NCBI GenBank assembly: GCA_963383645.1
Contig: OY726560.1
Location: 64,249,058 to 64,313,057 of the forward strand
Source of the DNA: Muscardinus avellanarius
Taxonomy: Eukaryota; Chordata; Mammalia; Rodentia; Gliridae
Length of the DNA stretch: 64,000 bases
Reading direction: 5' to 3'
A program made the translations under genes and the position numbers. The notes under the pieces were generated by a model. It saw nothing but the letters and a program-made list of their open reading frames with translations. It did no database searches and had not been told where the DNA came from. Below are positions 38,389-49,417 of the stretch, piece by piece (the first letter of the stretch is position 1; every line of letters begins with the position of its first letter).

Positions 38389-38917
38389 GCAGTACTGTGG
38401 GATGGAACCCGAAGGGCATTCTACCTCCAAGCCACAACCCGGCCCTATTTTTTTTTTGTTCTCTTGGAAACAGAGTCTCACTGAGTTGCGAAAGGCCTCA
38501 CTAAGCTGAGAATGGCTTCAAACCTGTGCAATCCTCCTGTCTCAGCCTCCCAAATGCTGGGATTATAAGTGTGTGCTACCATGCCCAGCAAAACCTTGAA
38601 ATTTTAATGGTACTGGGGTGGAAGCTAGAAGCATTCTGTCTCCTCCAAGCTTTATCCCCAGCCCTATTTTTTTTATTTATTTATTTTTGAAGCAAGGTCT
38701 CACTAAGCTGAGGCTGAACACAAACCTACAATCCTCCTATCTCGGCCTCCCAAGTACTAGCATTACAAGTTTGTGCCACTATGCCTGGCTATCCCGTCAT
38801 TTTTATTTTCCGCTTTGACATGTCCTCTCTTAGTTGCTGAGATTGGCCTTGAACCTGCGACCCTTCATCTTAGCCTTCCATGTGCTAGGATTGCTGTCAT
38901 GTGTCACCAAGCTCAAC
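38389..38917 (-). mobile_element. Run of three reversed SINEs (38389-38590, 38608-38790, 38829-38917 partial)
   Basis: The first follows a T/G-rich run (38323-38388) that is its reversed tail. The third keeps only the B1-like head (tagttgctgagattggcc). Confidence 0.75.
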
Positions 38918-39017
38918 TAGTTAAGTGTAGCATGAAGTACATACAATAAAAGCAATGGTGTTTTGCAATTTTTACTGTTTGTGCCAAGAGCCTGATGCTA
39001 TATAAAACAGTTTTCCT

Positions 39018-39328
39018 GCAGGGCATGGTGGCACATACTTGTAATCCCAGTCCCAAGAGGAGGCTGAGACACAGGATTGAGAGTTCAGACAGCTTTTGCT
39101 ACTTAATGTCCTTGGCAACTCAGTGAGTCCTTGTTTCAAGATAAAGAATAAAAAATAGGACTGGTGGTGTTCAGAGGTAGAATGCCCCTGGGTTCCATCC
39201 ATCTCCAGTACCCCAAAAAGACAATGAATTATTCTCCTGTAATATTCAAAAAGACAAGGAATTTTTTTTAATTCTGGGGATTGTTGAAACGGTCTCACTG
39301 AGTTACAAAGGGCCTCACTAAGTAGCCA
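39018..39328. mobile_element. B1-dID SINE (+, 39018-39222) and reversed fragment (39264-39328)
   Basis: The full copy runs gcagggcatggtggcaca to agtaccccaaaa. The fragment is aattctggggattgttgaaa followed by gggcctcactaagtagcc. Confidence 0.7.
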
Positions 39329-39865
39329 ACTCATTCATTGCTTTTTAATAATTAAAAATTTCTAGATAAATGTGTTAGGAATTTTTAAAAATTCTTTAGT
39401 GGTTCTGGAAGCTATTTCTCTTGATTAGTTTCTTTAGGGACCATGAATTCTGGAGAAGTATCTAGAATGATGAAGTCATGTTTTGTGTTACATATCAATC
39501 TTTAGGTGGAGCCAAAGTTTTAAGTTTTGCAACTTGGTCATTTTTTACCATTCATTAAAAGTATACCCTCCACTTTTTGCACATTCAGTGTCCTGAAGCT
39601 TGTCTCAAAGATGTTAGTGTTCAGTTGACTTCCAGGTCTTAGGAGAATAGTGAGGGTCATTAGTGGTCTTTATTAGATCTGAATGAGTAGTTGGGAAATA
39701 TAGTGTGGGTGTGGATGGGATTCTTGCTAACAAGGTGTGGGTGAGTGAAATGTAGGAAGTCTCCATTCAGATGGAAAAAGAAGAGGTACTTACAGGGTAT
39801 GGGGTTTTGGTGTTCATTTAGAAAGTATAGAGGGTTGGGGTGTTTTGTTTTGTTTTTTTTTTTCC

Positions 39866-40038
39866 CAGTACTAGGGGTTAAACCCAGGGGTATTTTACCT
39901 CTGAGCCCCACTCCCAACCCTATTTTTTCATTTATTTTGAAACAAGGTCTCAGCATCTGAGGCTGGCTGCAAACCTGTGATCTTCCTGTCTCAGCCTCCC
40001 AGGTACTGGGATTACAAGCATGCCCCACCATGGCTGGC
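39866..40038 (-). mobile_element. B1-dID SINE (reversed)
   Basis: cccagtactaggggttaaac to ccccaccatggctggcc. A further reversed scrap (gaacccaggggcattc) lies at 40140-40186. Confidence 0.78.
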
Positions 40039-40189
40039 CTTCATAACAGGAATTTAAAGATAGGAATAGTGGGGATGAAAGTATTCAAATATTTCTTAAC
40101 ACTTTTAATTGGGAAACCTACTTCTCATATTTTTGGAACTTGAACCCAGGGGCATTCATTCTATCTCAGCCCAGCTTTATTTTTTGTAA

Positions 40190-40975
40190 TAGAATTTTTT
40201 TTATTGAAAATAAATGGAGCCGGGCGTGGTGGCGCACGCTTGTAATCCCCGTGCTTGGGAGGCTGAGACAGGAGCATCGCACTGGTTTGAAGCCAGCCTC
40301 AGCTACTTAGACCCTGTTTCCAAATAAAATATAAAAATAGGTCTGGGAGTATAGCCTGGAGGTAGAAAGCCTCTGGGTTCCACTCCCAGTACCACCACAA
40401 AAAAAAAAAAATGGTATACATTGGTCCCTGCCCCTGTTTTCCCCTCCCCCCACCAATGATTGTCCAGGGTAACCATGTCATATTCATACTTTTACACATA
40501 TTCAGATATAGACACTCATTAATCAAGTTCAGCCTTCCTCTCTTTCCATTCAACTTTACTGGTATTTCCCCTCCATTAACTGGAGTCCCACTGGTATCCT
40601 TTGTGTTCCCTAGTTTGGGCATATTAGAGGGAAACCTATGTCCCTTCTGTGGTTGGTTGATCTCACCATAATGCTTTCCAGGACTTTCCATCTTCTTGCA
40701 AATGGCACGATTTTTGTTCTTTTTTATTGTGTGTATTTCCCATAATTTTGCAATCCATTCACCTGTTGTTGGGGACCTGGGTTGGTTCCATATTCTGATT
40801 ATTACGAATTGTGCTATGAACATGGGTATGCATATGTTGCTGTCGTTCTCTGATTTCAACCCCTTTGGAAAAATACCCAGGAGTGGTAGAGCTGGATCAT
40901 ATGGTGGATCCATTCCCAGTTTTCTTAGGAATCTCCACACAGATCTCCATAGTGTCAGCCCAGCTTTTTAATTTT
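40190..40975 (-). mobile_element. 5'-truncated L1 3' end, interrupted by a SINE
   Basis: On the minus strand the frame MWRFLRKLGMDPPYDPALPL, then IFPKGLKSEND and PMFIAQF, matches the C-terminal region of L1 ORF2 (40690-40940), followed by frame-broken tail and 3' UTR. The element ends in AATAAA/A-rich sequence near 40190-40212. The SINE at 40219-40410 splits its 3' UTR. It is a dead fragment. Confidence 0.72.
40219..40410 (+). mobile_element. B1-dID SINE inserted in an L1 3' UTR
   Basis: Full length with A13 tail. The flanking taaatgg / aaatgg matches allow the L1 sequence to be rejoined across it. Confidence 0.85.
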
Positions 40976-40990
40976 TGAAAGAATCTCACA

Positions 40991-41700
40991 ACTGGCATGG
41001 TGGCACACCCTTATAAATCCCAGTACTTGGGAGGCTGAGACAGTATCACAGGTTCAAGAGTAATCTCATCAATTTAGTGAAGACTCCATTTCAAAATGAA
41101 AAAAATTAAGGCTGGGAATCTAGCTCAGGTAAGTTTTCAGTAAAACCAAGGAAATGGTTACTGCTTCCTTCATAAGACTTGGGGGGGGGGGTGGCAATTA
41201 GGTATTCTATCTCTACCCCAGCTCTGTGCGTGCATGTGTGTTGAACCCAGAGGCATTCTATCTACCTCCAAGCTATACCCCCAGCCCTATTCTTTGTTTT
41301 GAAATGGTCTAAGTTGTGCCACTAAGTAGCTGAGGCTGGCTGTGATCCTCCTGTCTCGGCCTCAAATACTGAGATCACAGGCATGCATCACCACACCTGG
41401 CTTATTTACTTATTTTTGGCAGTATTGGGGATGGAGCCCAGGAGCATTCTACCTCTGAGCTACACCCCCAGCCCTATATTCTATTGAAACAGGGTCTCAC
41501 TAAGTTGAAGAGGGCCTCAGTAAGCTGAGGCTGTCCGCAAACTGATCTGTCTCTTGCCTCCCAAATACTTGGAAGCTTGAGCCACCACACCCGGCTTACT
41601 TATTTTGAAACCAGATCTCAACTAAGTTCTGGAGATTTACCTCAAACCTGCATCCCTGTCTCAGCCTCCCAAATACTGGGAATTTTGTTTGCACAGAGCT
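40991..41700. mobile_element. SINE cluster: 40991-41129 (+, tail lost), 41239-41402 (-), 41416-41596 (-), 41600-41690 (- partial)
   Basis: Four elements almost without spacer. The plus copy stops in tagctcagg; a G11 run (41181-41191) separates it from the reversed group. Confidence 0.68.
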
Positions 41701-41851
41701 AGCCATAGAAAGTGTTTGCTGTTTTTGTGTCACTTTGATGGGTAAAACAGGTATAAGTACTACAGTGATTCATGGGGTGAGATAGTTGCCCTGGGATCCC
41801 AAGTTCACCACAAGATTTTGACATCCCCCCCCCTTTTTTTTTTCTTTTCTT

Positions 41852-42048
41852 TGCTACTGGGGATGGAACCACCCAGGGGCATTCTACCTCAGAGCTATAC
41901 CTGAAGTTGTATTTTTTATTCTTTATTTTGAAACAGGGTCTCAGTTGCAGAGGTCCTCACTAAGTAGCTGAGGCTGACTGTGAACCTCCATCCTCCTGTC
42001 TCAGCCTCCCGAATGCTGGGATTACAAGGTTGTGCCACCATGCTTGGC
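41852..42048 (-). mobile_element. B1-dID SINE (reversed) with 11-bp duplication
   Basis: ttttgacatcc flanks it at 41816-41826 and 42049-42059. A C/T-rich run on its left is the reversed tail. Confidence 0.82.
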
Positions 42049-42164
42049 TTTTGACATCCTTTTCCCACTGTTTTTAACAGATAGGGTTAACAACCCCCAA
42101 AACAGTGCTACTTTTTTTCCTTTTTTACTCCCTCCAGTACCTGGCATACAGTAGGCATTACTTG

Positions 42165-42880
42165 GCTAAATGTGTGTTTCTTACTGCTGTTGTAGCAAAT
42201 TACCACAGCGTAAGTACTAAAACTTATTGTCATAACAGTTCTTGAGGCCAGAAGTCCAAAATCGGGGCAAATCAAGGTCTCAACAGACCTATTTTCTGAG
42301 GGCTCCAGAGAGTAAATATCTTTAGGTTTCTTGCTCCGTGGTTTTCTTTTTTTGGGAGCTGGGGGGGGGGGGGTAGATACTGGAGATGGAATCCAGAGGC
42401 ATTCTACCTCCAGGCTACAACCCCAGCCCTTTTATTTATCCTTTATTTTGAAAGGTTTCACTTAGCTGAGGCTGTCCACAAACTGATCCTCCTGTCTCAG
42501 CTTCCCAAATCCTGGGATTACAAGCCTTGCCACCACGCCCACCTCCTTGCCTGCTGGTTTCCTTATACATCTTTCAACCCCTAGCACTTTTTTTGTTTTG
42601 ACGCTGCTGAGAGTCTATATATTGCAGAGGCTGTCCTTAAACCTGCAGTCCTGTCTCCGCCTCCCAAAATTCTGGGATTACTGGAGTGTGCTACCACCAG
42701 TCAGGCCTCTCTTAACTGCTGTCATGGTGACCTTGAGCCAATAGAATAGCCCAGGAAAATCTAATTTCAAGACCTTTAAAGACACAAGGTCCTTTTTGTT
42801 GCCATATAAGATTCACATGTTCCAGTAATAGGGCATGAAAATCTCAGGAAGAGTCATTATTTGGCCTCATTTCTGACTCC
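42165..42880 (+). repeat. Second LTR-like repeat copy, split by two reversed SINEs
   Basis: The parts at 42165-42345 (gctgttgtagcaaattacca, gttcttgaggccagaagtcc) and about 42710-42880 belong to the same broad class as the repeat at 215-1190. The SINEs at 42374-42543 and 42590-42700 separate them. Confidence 0.4.
42374..42705 (-). mobile_element. Reversed SINEs inside the LTR-like repeat (42374-42543, 42590-42705 partial)
   Basis: The first is preceded by a G13 run (42361-42373). The second has lost its ID-like half. Confidence 0.7.
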
Positions 42881-42890
42881 CCAGATATAT

Positions 42891-43105
42891 CTTTTTTTTT
42901 TTTTTCAGTACTGGGAATGGAACCCCAGGAGTATTCTACTTTTGAGTGACACCCCCAGTCCTATTTTTTTATCCTTTGTTTTGAAACAGGGTCTCACTGA
43001 GTTGCAAAGGACCTCACTAAGTAGCTGAGGCTGTCCATGAACTGTGATCCTCCTGTCTCAGCCTCCCAAATGCTGGGATTACAAACGTGCACACCACGCC
43101 CAGCT
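42891..43105 (-). mobile_element. B1-dID SINE (reversed)
   Basis: ttcagtactgggaatggaac to acaccacgcccagct; of the gttgcaaaggacctcactaa subtype. Confidence 0.8.
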
Positions 43106-43642
43106 CCCCGGGTATATGTTGCTCAAAAGTGATAAGCTGCTAATGTAGGGTCTTCTGGCTTTTGTCTGGATGTAGCCCCAAAGTCTACCTGGCTGCTTTT
43201 CATTCTGGGAAAAGGTCTTCCCTGACACATTCTCTTTATAGAGTTCTTAGCTATCTGAAGTTTCCTGTTTTTTCCAGTCACTCCCCAATGTAAGGCTTCT
43301 TAGCCCCCTAAGTACTTAGCAGAGCTGGAGCCTTGCCTGCAAGTTGCTCTTAATTGAGTGCATCTTAGGGGTACTAGGTGAGAGGAGTGAGCCTGAATTG
43401 TGGATTCGTTCAGAGGGCTCAGTGTATAGTAGTATGACATGTTAAGGGAATGCTGTTTATGCTAAGTAGATTGGGAAATTTCACAAAGGAAGGTAGAATT
43501 TGGGTACCTGGAAATGCACTCTAGTTTGGTAAGAATCAAAGAGGGGCGTAACAGCCAAGAGGACATGAGAGGAGATCATTTAGTAATAAGCATTTGGTCA
43601 CTACTGAGTGATAATGTGCTGTATAATCCACATAACCCTGTG
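43106..43642. other. Unique interval in the SINE field
   Basis: No gene, repeat or motif recognised. Similar short unique gaps occur at 37.85-38.32, 45.2-45.9, 50.2-50.7 and 61.95-62.4 kb. Confidence 0.5.
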
Positions 43643-43840
43643 TGGTGAAACCCAGGGACCCAGGAGCATTCTACCTCTAAGCAACACCTCCAGCCCTTTA
43701 TTTTATACTTTATTTTGAAATAGGGTGTCATTGAGTTGCAAAGGGCCTCACTAGATTGCTGAGGCTGGCCAGGAACCTTGATCCTCCTGTCTCGGCCTCC
43801 CAAATGCTGGGATTACTAGTGTGCACCACCTCGCTCGACT
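43643..43840 (-). mobile_element. B1-dID SINE (reversed)
   Basis: tggtgaaacccagggaccca to ccacctcgctcgac. Confidence 0.75.
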
Positions 43841-44242
43841 GTTTGGTGAGGTTTCTAATGTGCTGTCTAGTTCTCTTAGGCATATTAGTACTCTCCCTGT
43901 TTTTGTTTTTGTTTTTAAGTTAACTTTTATCACACTAAGTGATGAGCCAGTATTAGAGTTTTCTAATTTAACTAATTTGAGTTGGTTTTCTTAACCAGAA
44001 CACCTTGGAAAAGTTAATAACAAGCATATTAAGAGCTACACCAGAAACATGGAGTGTGTGTGTGTGTGGGGGGGGGGGTCTAAAGCCCTAATACTGGTAC
44101 TAAAATCACAGCTTTGGTGGGGGGGAGTGTCAAAGAATGAAAGCGACATGATTTGACCAGAGCACTGATGCTAAATTCATGCTGAGCAAATCAAAGTACA
44201 AGGCCTCCAAGCTAAGGGTGTGTACACTTCATCTTTCACATC

Positions 44243-44455
44243 GCAACCTGGGCCTGTAATACAAATGCTTGGGAGGCTAAAACAGGCCTCTGGAGAGCTG
44301 GGTGAGGGAGCCTTGTCAGTTAAATTCCGATTGCTGCGCTAATACTCGGGGTTCCCTGTGGGGCAGCCAACCTACAATCCCAGTACTAGAGGCTGAGACC
44401 AGAGGATCACAGGTTCCTAGCCAGCCTCTGGGTTCAATCCCCAGTATCCCCCTCC
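44243..44455 (+). mobile_element. Broken SINE remnants
   Basis: caacctgggcctgtaataca at 44243-44290 and cagtactagaggctgagacc ... ggttcaatccccagtatcc at 44375-44455 are pieces of one or two plus-strand copies. Confidence 0.5.
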
Positions 44456-44689
44456 CCCTGCCAAGAAAAGGAGGTCCAGACACAGTACCCAGGAAAGCCT
44501 GGTTATTTTAAATCTGAAAAATTGGCTTTTGATAGAAGCTGATGTGGAAACACCCCCAGAAAGCTGAACTCCAGGACACCTTGTGGGATGCTTACTCCCC
44601 GCCATCCTTCAGTACCCCATCCTGTCCCCGCTCAGCCTTGTTTCGGAGCCCCTCCCTCCTCCAGGCCCTCCTTGCGCTGCTCTGCAACC

Positions 44690-45180
44690 TCCCGGCCCCA
44701 AACTCTAACACAGTCCCTTCCTGGTGGAGCTGGCCCTCCAGCTGGGGGCACCGGCGCAGCCCCAGCGACGGGCGCCTAGCAACCAGCGCGCCTCCGGCAG
44801 GCGGGCGAGCTGGCCGGCAGCTGCCCGAGCCGCTGGCCGCCGGGCTGAGCGGCGGGTGCCGCGCTCGAGGTCGCCGGGCTGCCCGCTGCAGAGCATGCTC
44901 GCCCAGGGAGCAGCGCCCAGGCGAGCCCGCGGCCGGCTGCCCAGCCTCGCTGCCGCGGTCAGCCCTGCCACACGGCCGGGCTGGGCCGCCGCTGGCTCCC
45001 GCGCTGCCCGCTGCCCCCGCTGCCTTCCCTGCCGGAGCCGCCGGCCTTGGTGCCGCGAGCCAGGCGGGAGACGACCCTCCCCTCGCCGGTGGAGCTGCGG
45101 GGACCGTGAGTGGAGGAGCTGGGGTCTTGCCGGGTTAGGGCTGAAAGGGAGGATGAGCCCCCTCCAAGAAGGGAAAAGGC
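44690..45180. promoter_or_regulatory. Isolated GC/CpG-rich island downstream of RPL7
   Basis: About 0.5 kb of CpG-rich unique sequence stands inside AT-rich, repeat-filled DNA. Open frames run on both strands (plus 44542-45138, minus 44705-45283), as GC-rich DNA produces by chance. A consensus donor, GGGGACC|GTGAGT, occurs at 45105-45113 on the plus strand, and a CCTAGCAACC element (an RFX half-site) lies near 44775-44784. It may be an upstream promoter or first exon of a non-coding RNA or of the gene to the right. No protein family is recognised. Confidence 0.5.
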
Positions 45181-45932
45181 GTCTAGAGAGGTGCGCGGGT
45201 CGCTCCAAGGATTTTCTTGACACACTCTCTGAGAGCCGGGCCGGAGGGCCTCCCCCCTCGGGTCCTGACTGAGGACAGCACACCCATCCTTTACAGACAC
45301 ACCTTTATCCACCCCCCCCCCACGTCCCCTTCTTGGAGCAGGGGGGATTGTTTACTTACTTTCTCCTTTAGCTACCATGTATCTCACGTTCTCCCAACTT
45401 GGAACCCAGCCAGGTGGACAAGGACTTTGGAAGCTGATCCTGTTAATTATATTGTCCTAATTCTTATTGCTAAATTTGCTTTGTACCATTTCTAATTAAC
45501 ATGTGATTTGTGTATTTTTTTCACCATTAAAGATACTGAAAAATAATTGTGTAATACAGGTAGATTGTTCTGTTGCAATGATTATCTTCCCATCCAGCCT
45601 TTTTGGGGCATGATGAGACTGTAGGGCCCTTCTCCAGTCAAACGCAAACATTCTAAAGTATTCTAGTCCCTGAGGCCCAAGAACCTCCACTCCACAACTT
45701 CACTGACTTTGCATGGGTGCCTGTGGCCCTGTGTGCTCATTCTTAATAGTTCAAATCTGTTAGAATTGTGGTTCATAAAAAATACTGACATTTACTTGTT
45801 TTAAGTTATTTATTACATTAAAAAAATGACATAATACATTAGTACTATTCATTGAATCAGTACAGAAGTATATGGACTTAGAGGTAAATACCTTGTTTAC
45901 AAATACTTTTTTTTCTTTTTACTGTGTATGTG

Positions 45933-46110
45933 TAGTTCTGGGGGTTGAACTCAGGAGCCTTCTACCTCCAGGCTACACCCCCAGACCTATTTTATGTTTT
46001 ATTTAAGTTGCTAAAAACCTCATTGAGTTGTTGAGTCAGGCATCAAACCTGAGATCCTCCTGTCTCAGCCTCCCAAGTACTGGGATTACAAGTGTGCCAC
46101 CACGCCTGGC
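45933..46110 (-). mobile_element. B1-dID SINE (reversed)
   Basis: gttctgggggttgaactcag to ccaccacgcctggc. Confidence 0.78.
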
Positions 46111-46162
46111 TTTTCTTTACTTACTTTTTAACTGCTGCTAGAGTTAGTGTTCATCCTTTCAT

Positions 46163-46166
<4 letters not shown>

Positions 46167-46199
<33 letters not shown>
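46167..46199. repeat. (TG)n microsatellite
   Basis: About 16 units; no SINE directly attached. Confidence 0.85.
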
Positions 46200-46201
<2 letters not shown>

Positions 46202-46502
46202 AATCATATATAGATTATTTTTGAGAAATTGCTTTTTTTCACTTAGGAAGATAAGGAGAATGCTTTTCATATCACTTTACTTAGGTCTGGCCCGAGTATT
46301 TCATAGTACAGATATATCACTTTAACCATTCTTTGTTGAGATTAGTTCATAATTTTTTTCCTATTGCAAACAATGCAACAATGAACATTCTTACACATAG
46401 GGACAGTTCTATAGAATAAACTCCTTAAGGCAGAACTGCTAGGTCAGATGTGTGCAGATTACAAGTTTTGAAAGAATCTTGCTTTAAAAAAATCAGTACT
46501 GA

Positions 46503-46701
46503 AAGCCGGGCGTGGTGGTGCACACTTGTAATCCCAGCATTTGGGAGGCTGAGACAAAAGGATTGTGGTTCGCAGACAGCCTCAGCTACTCAGTGAAGCC
46601 CTTTGTAACTTAGTAAGACCCTGTTTCAAAAAATAAAGAATAAAAAATTGGGTTGGGGGTATAGCTCAGAGGTAGAATGCCCCTGGGTTCCATCCCCAGG
46701 A

Positions 46702-46741
<40 letters not shown>

Positions 46742-46754
46742 AAGAAAGAAAGAA

Positions 46755-46802
<48 letters not shown>

Positions 46803-46806
46803 AAAA
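46503..46806 (+). mobile_element. B1-dID SINE with (CA)n(GAAA)n tail
   Basis: Flanked by aaaaatcagtactga on both sides (ending 46502 and 46817). The tail after aggaccacac is a (CA) tract to 46739 and a (GAAA) tract to 46806. Confidence 0.85.
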
Positions 46807-46817
46807 ATCAGTACTGA

Positions 46818-46988
46818 GTCAGGTGTGGTGGTACACACTTGTAATCCCGGTACTTAGGAGTCTGGGACAGGAGGATTGCACAGATTTGAAGCCAGCCTCA
46901 GCTACTGATAAAATATAAAATAGGTCTGGGAATGTGGCCTGGAGGTAAAAAGCCCCTGGGTGCCATCTAGTACTACACACACAAACAG
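46818..46988 (+). mobile_element. B1-dID SINE directly behind the previous one
   Basis: gtcaggtgtggtggtacaca to catctagtactacacac. Followed by a third, slightly diverged copy of the duplication (aaaaagtcagtattga, 46989-47004). Confidence 0.82.
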
Positions 46989-47065
46989 AAAAAGTCAGTA
47001 TTGATTTACCTTTTTATTAGTAGGCTGGCTGTGATTATAAAAAATTTATCACTTAAAAATCATTT

Positions 47066-47410
47066 AGCCAGCTGTGGTGGCGCAGGCTTGTAATCCCCGT
47101 ACTTGGGAGGCTGAGACAGGAGGATCATACAGGTTTGAAGCCAACTTAAGAGACCCTGTTTCCAAATAAAAATATAAAATAGGTCTGGGAGTGTAGCCCA
47201 GAGGTAGGAGGGAAGGGTTTCCAGGAACTCCAGTACCACCACCAAAAAAAAAAAAAATAAAAGCCAGGAATGGTGGCACACACTTGTTGTAATCATGATG
47301 TGAAACTATAGTGCACCAATTAAAAAAAAAAAAGAATAAAAAATAGGGCTGGGGGTGTAGCTCGGAGGTAGAATGACCCTGAGTTTCATCCCAGTATTGG
47401 GAAAAAAAAA
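47066..47410 (+). mobile_element. B1-dID SINE (47066-47255) and broken copy (47262-47410)
   Basis: The broken copy keeps head gccaggaatggtggcacaca and tail gggctgggggtgtagctcgg; unrelated sequence joins them. Confidence 0.72.
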
Positions 47411-47496
47411 ATCATTTTAACAGTAGCTTCTGGTTACTGAGAGTTTATTATATGTCATTCACTGTGCTGAGCATTTAAAGGTGTTTTAATATTTAA

Positions 47497-47933
47497 GCAG
47501 GGCATGGTGGCACATGCCTATAATCTCAGTACTTGGGAGGCTGAGAGAAGAGGATCATGGGTTCAAAACCAACCTTAGCAACTTAGTGAGACCCTGTTTC
47601 CAATTAAAAAATAAAATAGAGCTAGGTGTGTAACTCAGAGATAGAACATCCCTCAGTTCAATCCTCAGTACCACACACACACAAAATTACTCTTAGTGTG
47701 ATGGTGCATCTCCCTGTGATATCACTCAGTACTTGGGAGGCTGAGAGAGGAAGATTGCAGGTTTGAGGCCAGTCTTGACAACTTAATGATACCCTCTGCA
47801 ACTTAGAGAAGACCCTGTTTCAAATAATAAAAAATATAGGCAGGTGAGACCATTCAAAGTAAAAATAAAATAGGGCTGGGTGTAGCGTGGAGGTAGAATA
47901 CCCCTGGGCTCAATCCCCAGTAGTAAAAAATAA

Positions 47934-47972
<39 letters not shown>

Positions 47973-47974
47973 AT
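47497..47974 (+). mobile_element. Two B1-dID SINEs (47497-47690, 47697-47974)
   Basis: The second has an internal extra piece (tataggcaggtgagaccatt) in the linker and ends in (AAAT)n 47934-47974. Confidence 0.72.
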
Positions 47975-48029
47975 GGATAAATGGCTGGGGGTTCAATCCC
48001 TAGTACCAAAAAAGAGAAAAAAGTTTACT

Positions 48030-48250
48030 GTTTTTTTTTTTTTTTTTTTGCGGGTCTGGGGATGGAACCCAGGGGCATTCGACCTCCAAGCTACACCCCC
48101 TGCCCTATTTTTTATTCTTTTTATTTTGGAACCAGGTCTCACTGAATTGCAGAGGGCCTCACTAAGTAGCTGAGGCTATCTGGGAACCGCGATCCTCTGG
48201 ACTCAGCCTCCGGAATGCTGGGATGACAAGTGTGTGCCACCACGGCCAAC
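48030..48250 (-). mobile_element. B1-dID SINE (reversed) with 11-bp duplication
   Basis: aaaagtttact flanks it near 48019-48029 and at 48251-48261. It shows the cgggtctggggatggaaccc subtype end. Confidence 0.8.
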
Positions 48251-48572
48251 AAAAGTTTACTCTTGACACATGCACCCTATGGGAGTCAGAGGCATGATCC
48301 TGTGGTTATGTAACTATTGAAGGGCAGAGTCAAGATTAGAATCCAGGTTCATCTTACTCCAATTCTTGTGTTCTTTGTAGGGTTTGAATACCTGTGCAGT
48401 CATTGGCCAGAAACTTTCACTGTATAGTTTAAAGATTAAGTGAGATCATGCATTCGGTTAACTTCTTTCTCCACTAACTCCTGTAGAATTGGATATGGTC
48501 CAGTGCCTCCCCATCCAAGATTCCTCCAGACCATCTCTAGTCACTCCTCTGCATTTTTTTCATCTTTCTGTC

Positions 48573-48606
<34 letters not shown>

Positions 48607-48670
48607 ATATATATATATATATGTATGTATATGTATATATATGTGATATGTGTGTGGTGTGTGTGTGTGT
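48573..48670. repeat. Compound (AT)n / (TATG)n / (TG)n microsatellite
   Basis: Two AT runs broken by gtatgtat units, then gtgtgtgt to about 48670. Confidence 0.88.
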
Positions 48671-48702
48671 TTGTTTTAGTTTTAGTTTAGTTTTGTTGTT
48701 TT

Positions 48703-48976
48703 TGCAGTACTGAGGGTGGAATCCAGGGTCATTCTACCTCGGACCTACACCCCAAGCCTTTTTTTTTTTTTTTTTTTGCGGGTCTGGGGATGGATCCCAG
48801 AGGCATTCGACCTTCGAGCTACACTCCCTGCCCAGTTTTTTATTCTTTATTTTGAAAAAGGGTCTCACTGAGTTGCAGAGGCCCTCGCTAAGTAGCTGAG
48901 GCTGTCCTTGAACCGAATCCTCCTGTCTCAGCCTCCCGAATGCTGGGATTACAAGTGTGCGCCACCACGCCCAGCT
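48703..48976 (-). mobile_element. Reversed SINE (48778-48976) inserted at the T-run of an older ID-like half (48703-48757)
   Basis: The older piece reads cagtactgagggtggaatcc. The younger copy starts with a 17-T run and gcgggtctggggatggatcc. Confidence 0.72.
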
Positions 48977-49417
48977 CTGATTCCTTTTTACTGCCAAACC
49001 TTCCACATTTACTCTGCCAGTCCTATTCTCACTGTCACTACTTTAATTTGAGCCCTCTGGACTCTTAGTCACAGCCTCCTAACTCCTCTTCTTGGCCACA
49101 GTCTCTGCCAGATTACTCTGCCTTAGCCCAGCAGTGAATATATGCCGCATCCTGTTTCAAAACCTCCAGTGCCTTCCCATTGCTCAAAGAAGAAAGTCTC
49201 TACCCCTCACTCGGCATCAGGTTTGTCTGTAGTCTCACCCAGTCTCTCCTTTCTTAGCTCTCACATGCTCCCATCTGGACGTGTCTCTAGAGTACGCACA
49301 TCCCATTCTCCATTGGCACCTTTCCTTTCTATACCTTTGTTAGAGAGCATCTAATCACACTTCTACTGGTCTAAATCCTATTTACATGTCTTTTTCTTCT
49401 TCCAAGTCTTTTTTTTT

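Noticed and set aside
40299..40940. 213-codon minus frame as a host gene
   Set aside because: Part of it is L1 ORF2 C-terminal sequence, the rest L1 3' end and SINE read-through.
44542..45283. Overlapping frames of 182-198 codons on both strands in the GC island at 44.7-45.2 kb
   Set aside because: Frames overlap on both strands with Ala/Arg/Pro-rich, low-complexity products; kept only as a CpG-rich island, not as a protein gene.
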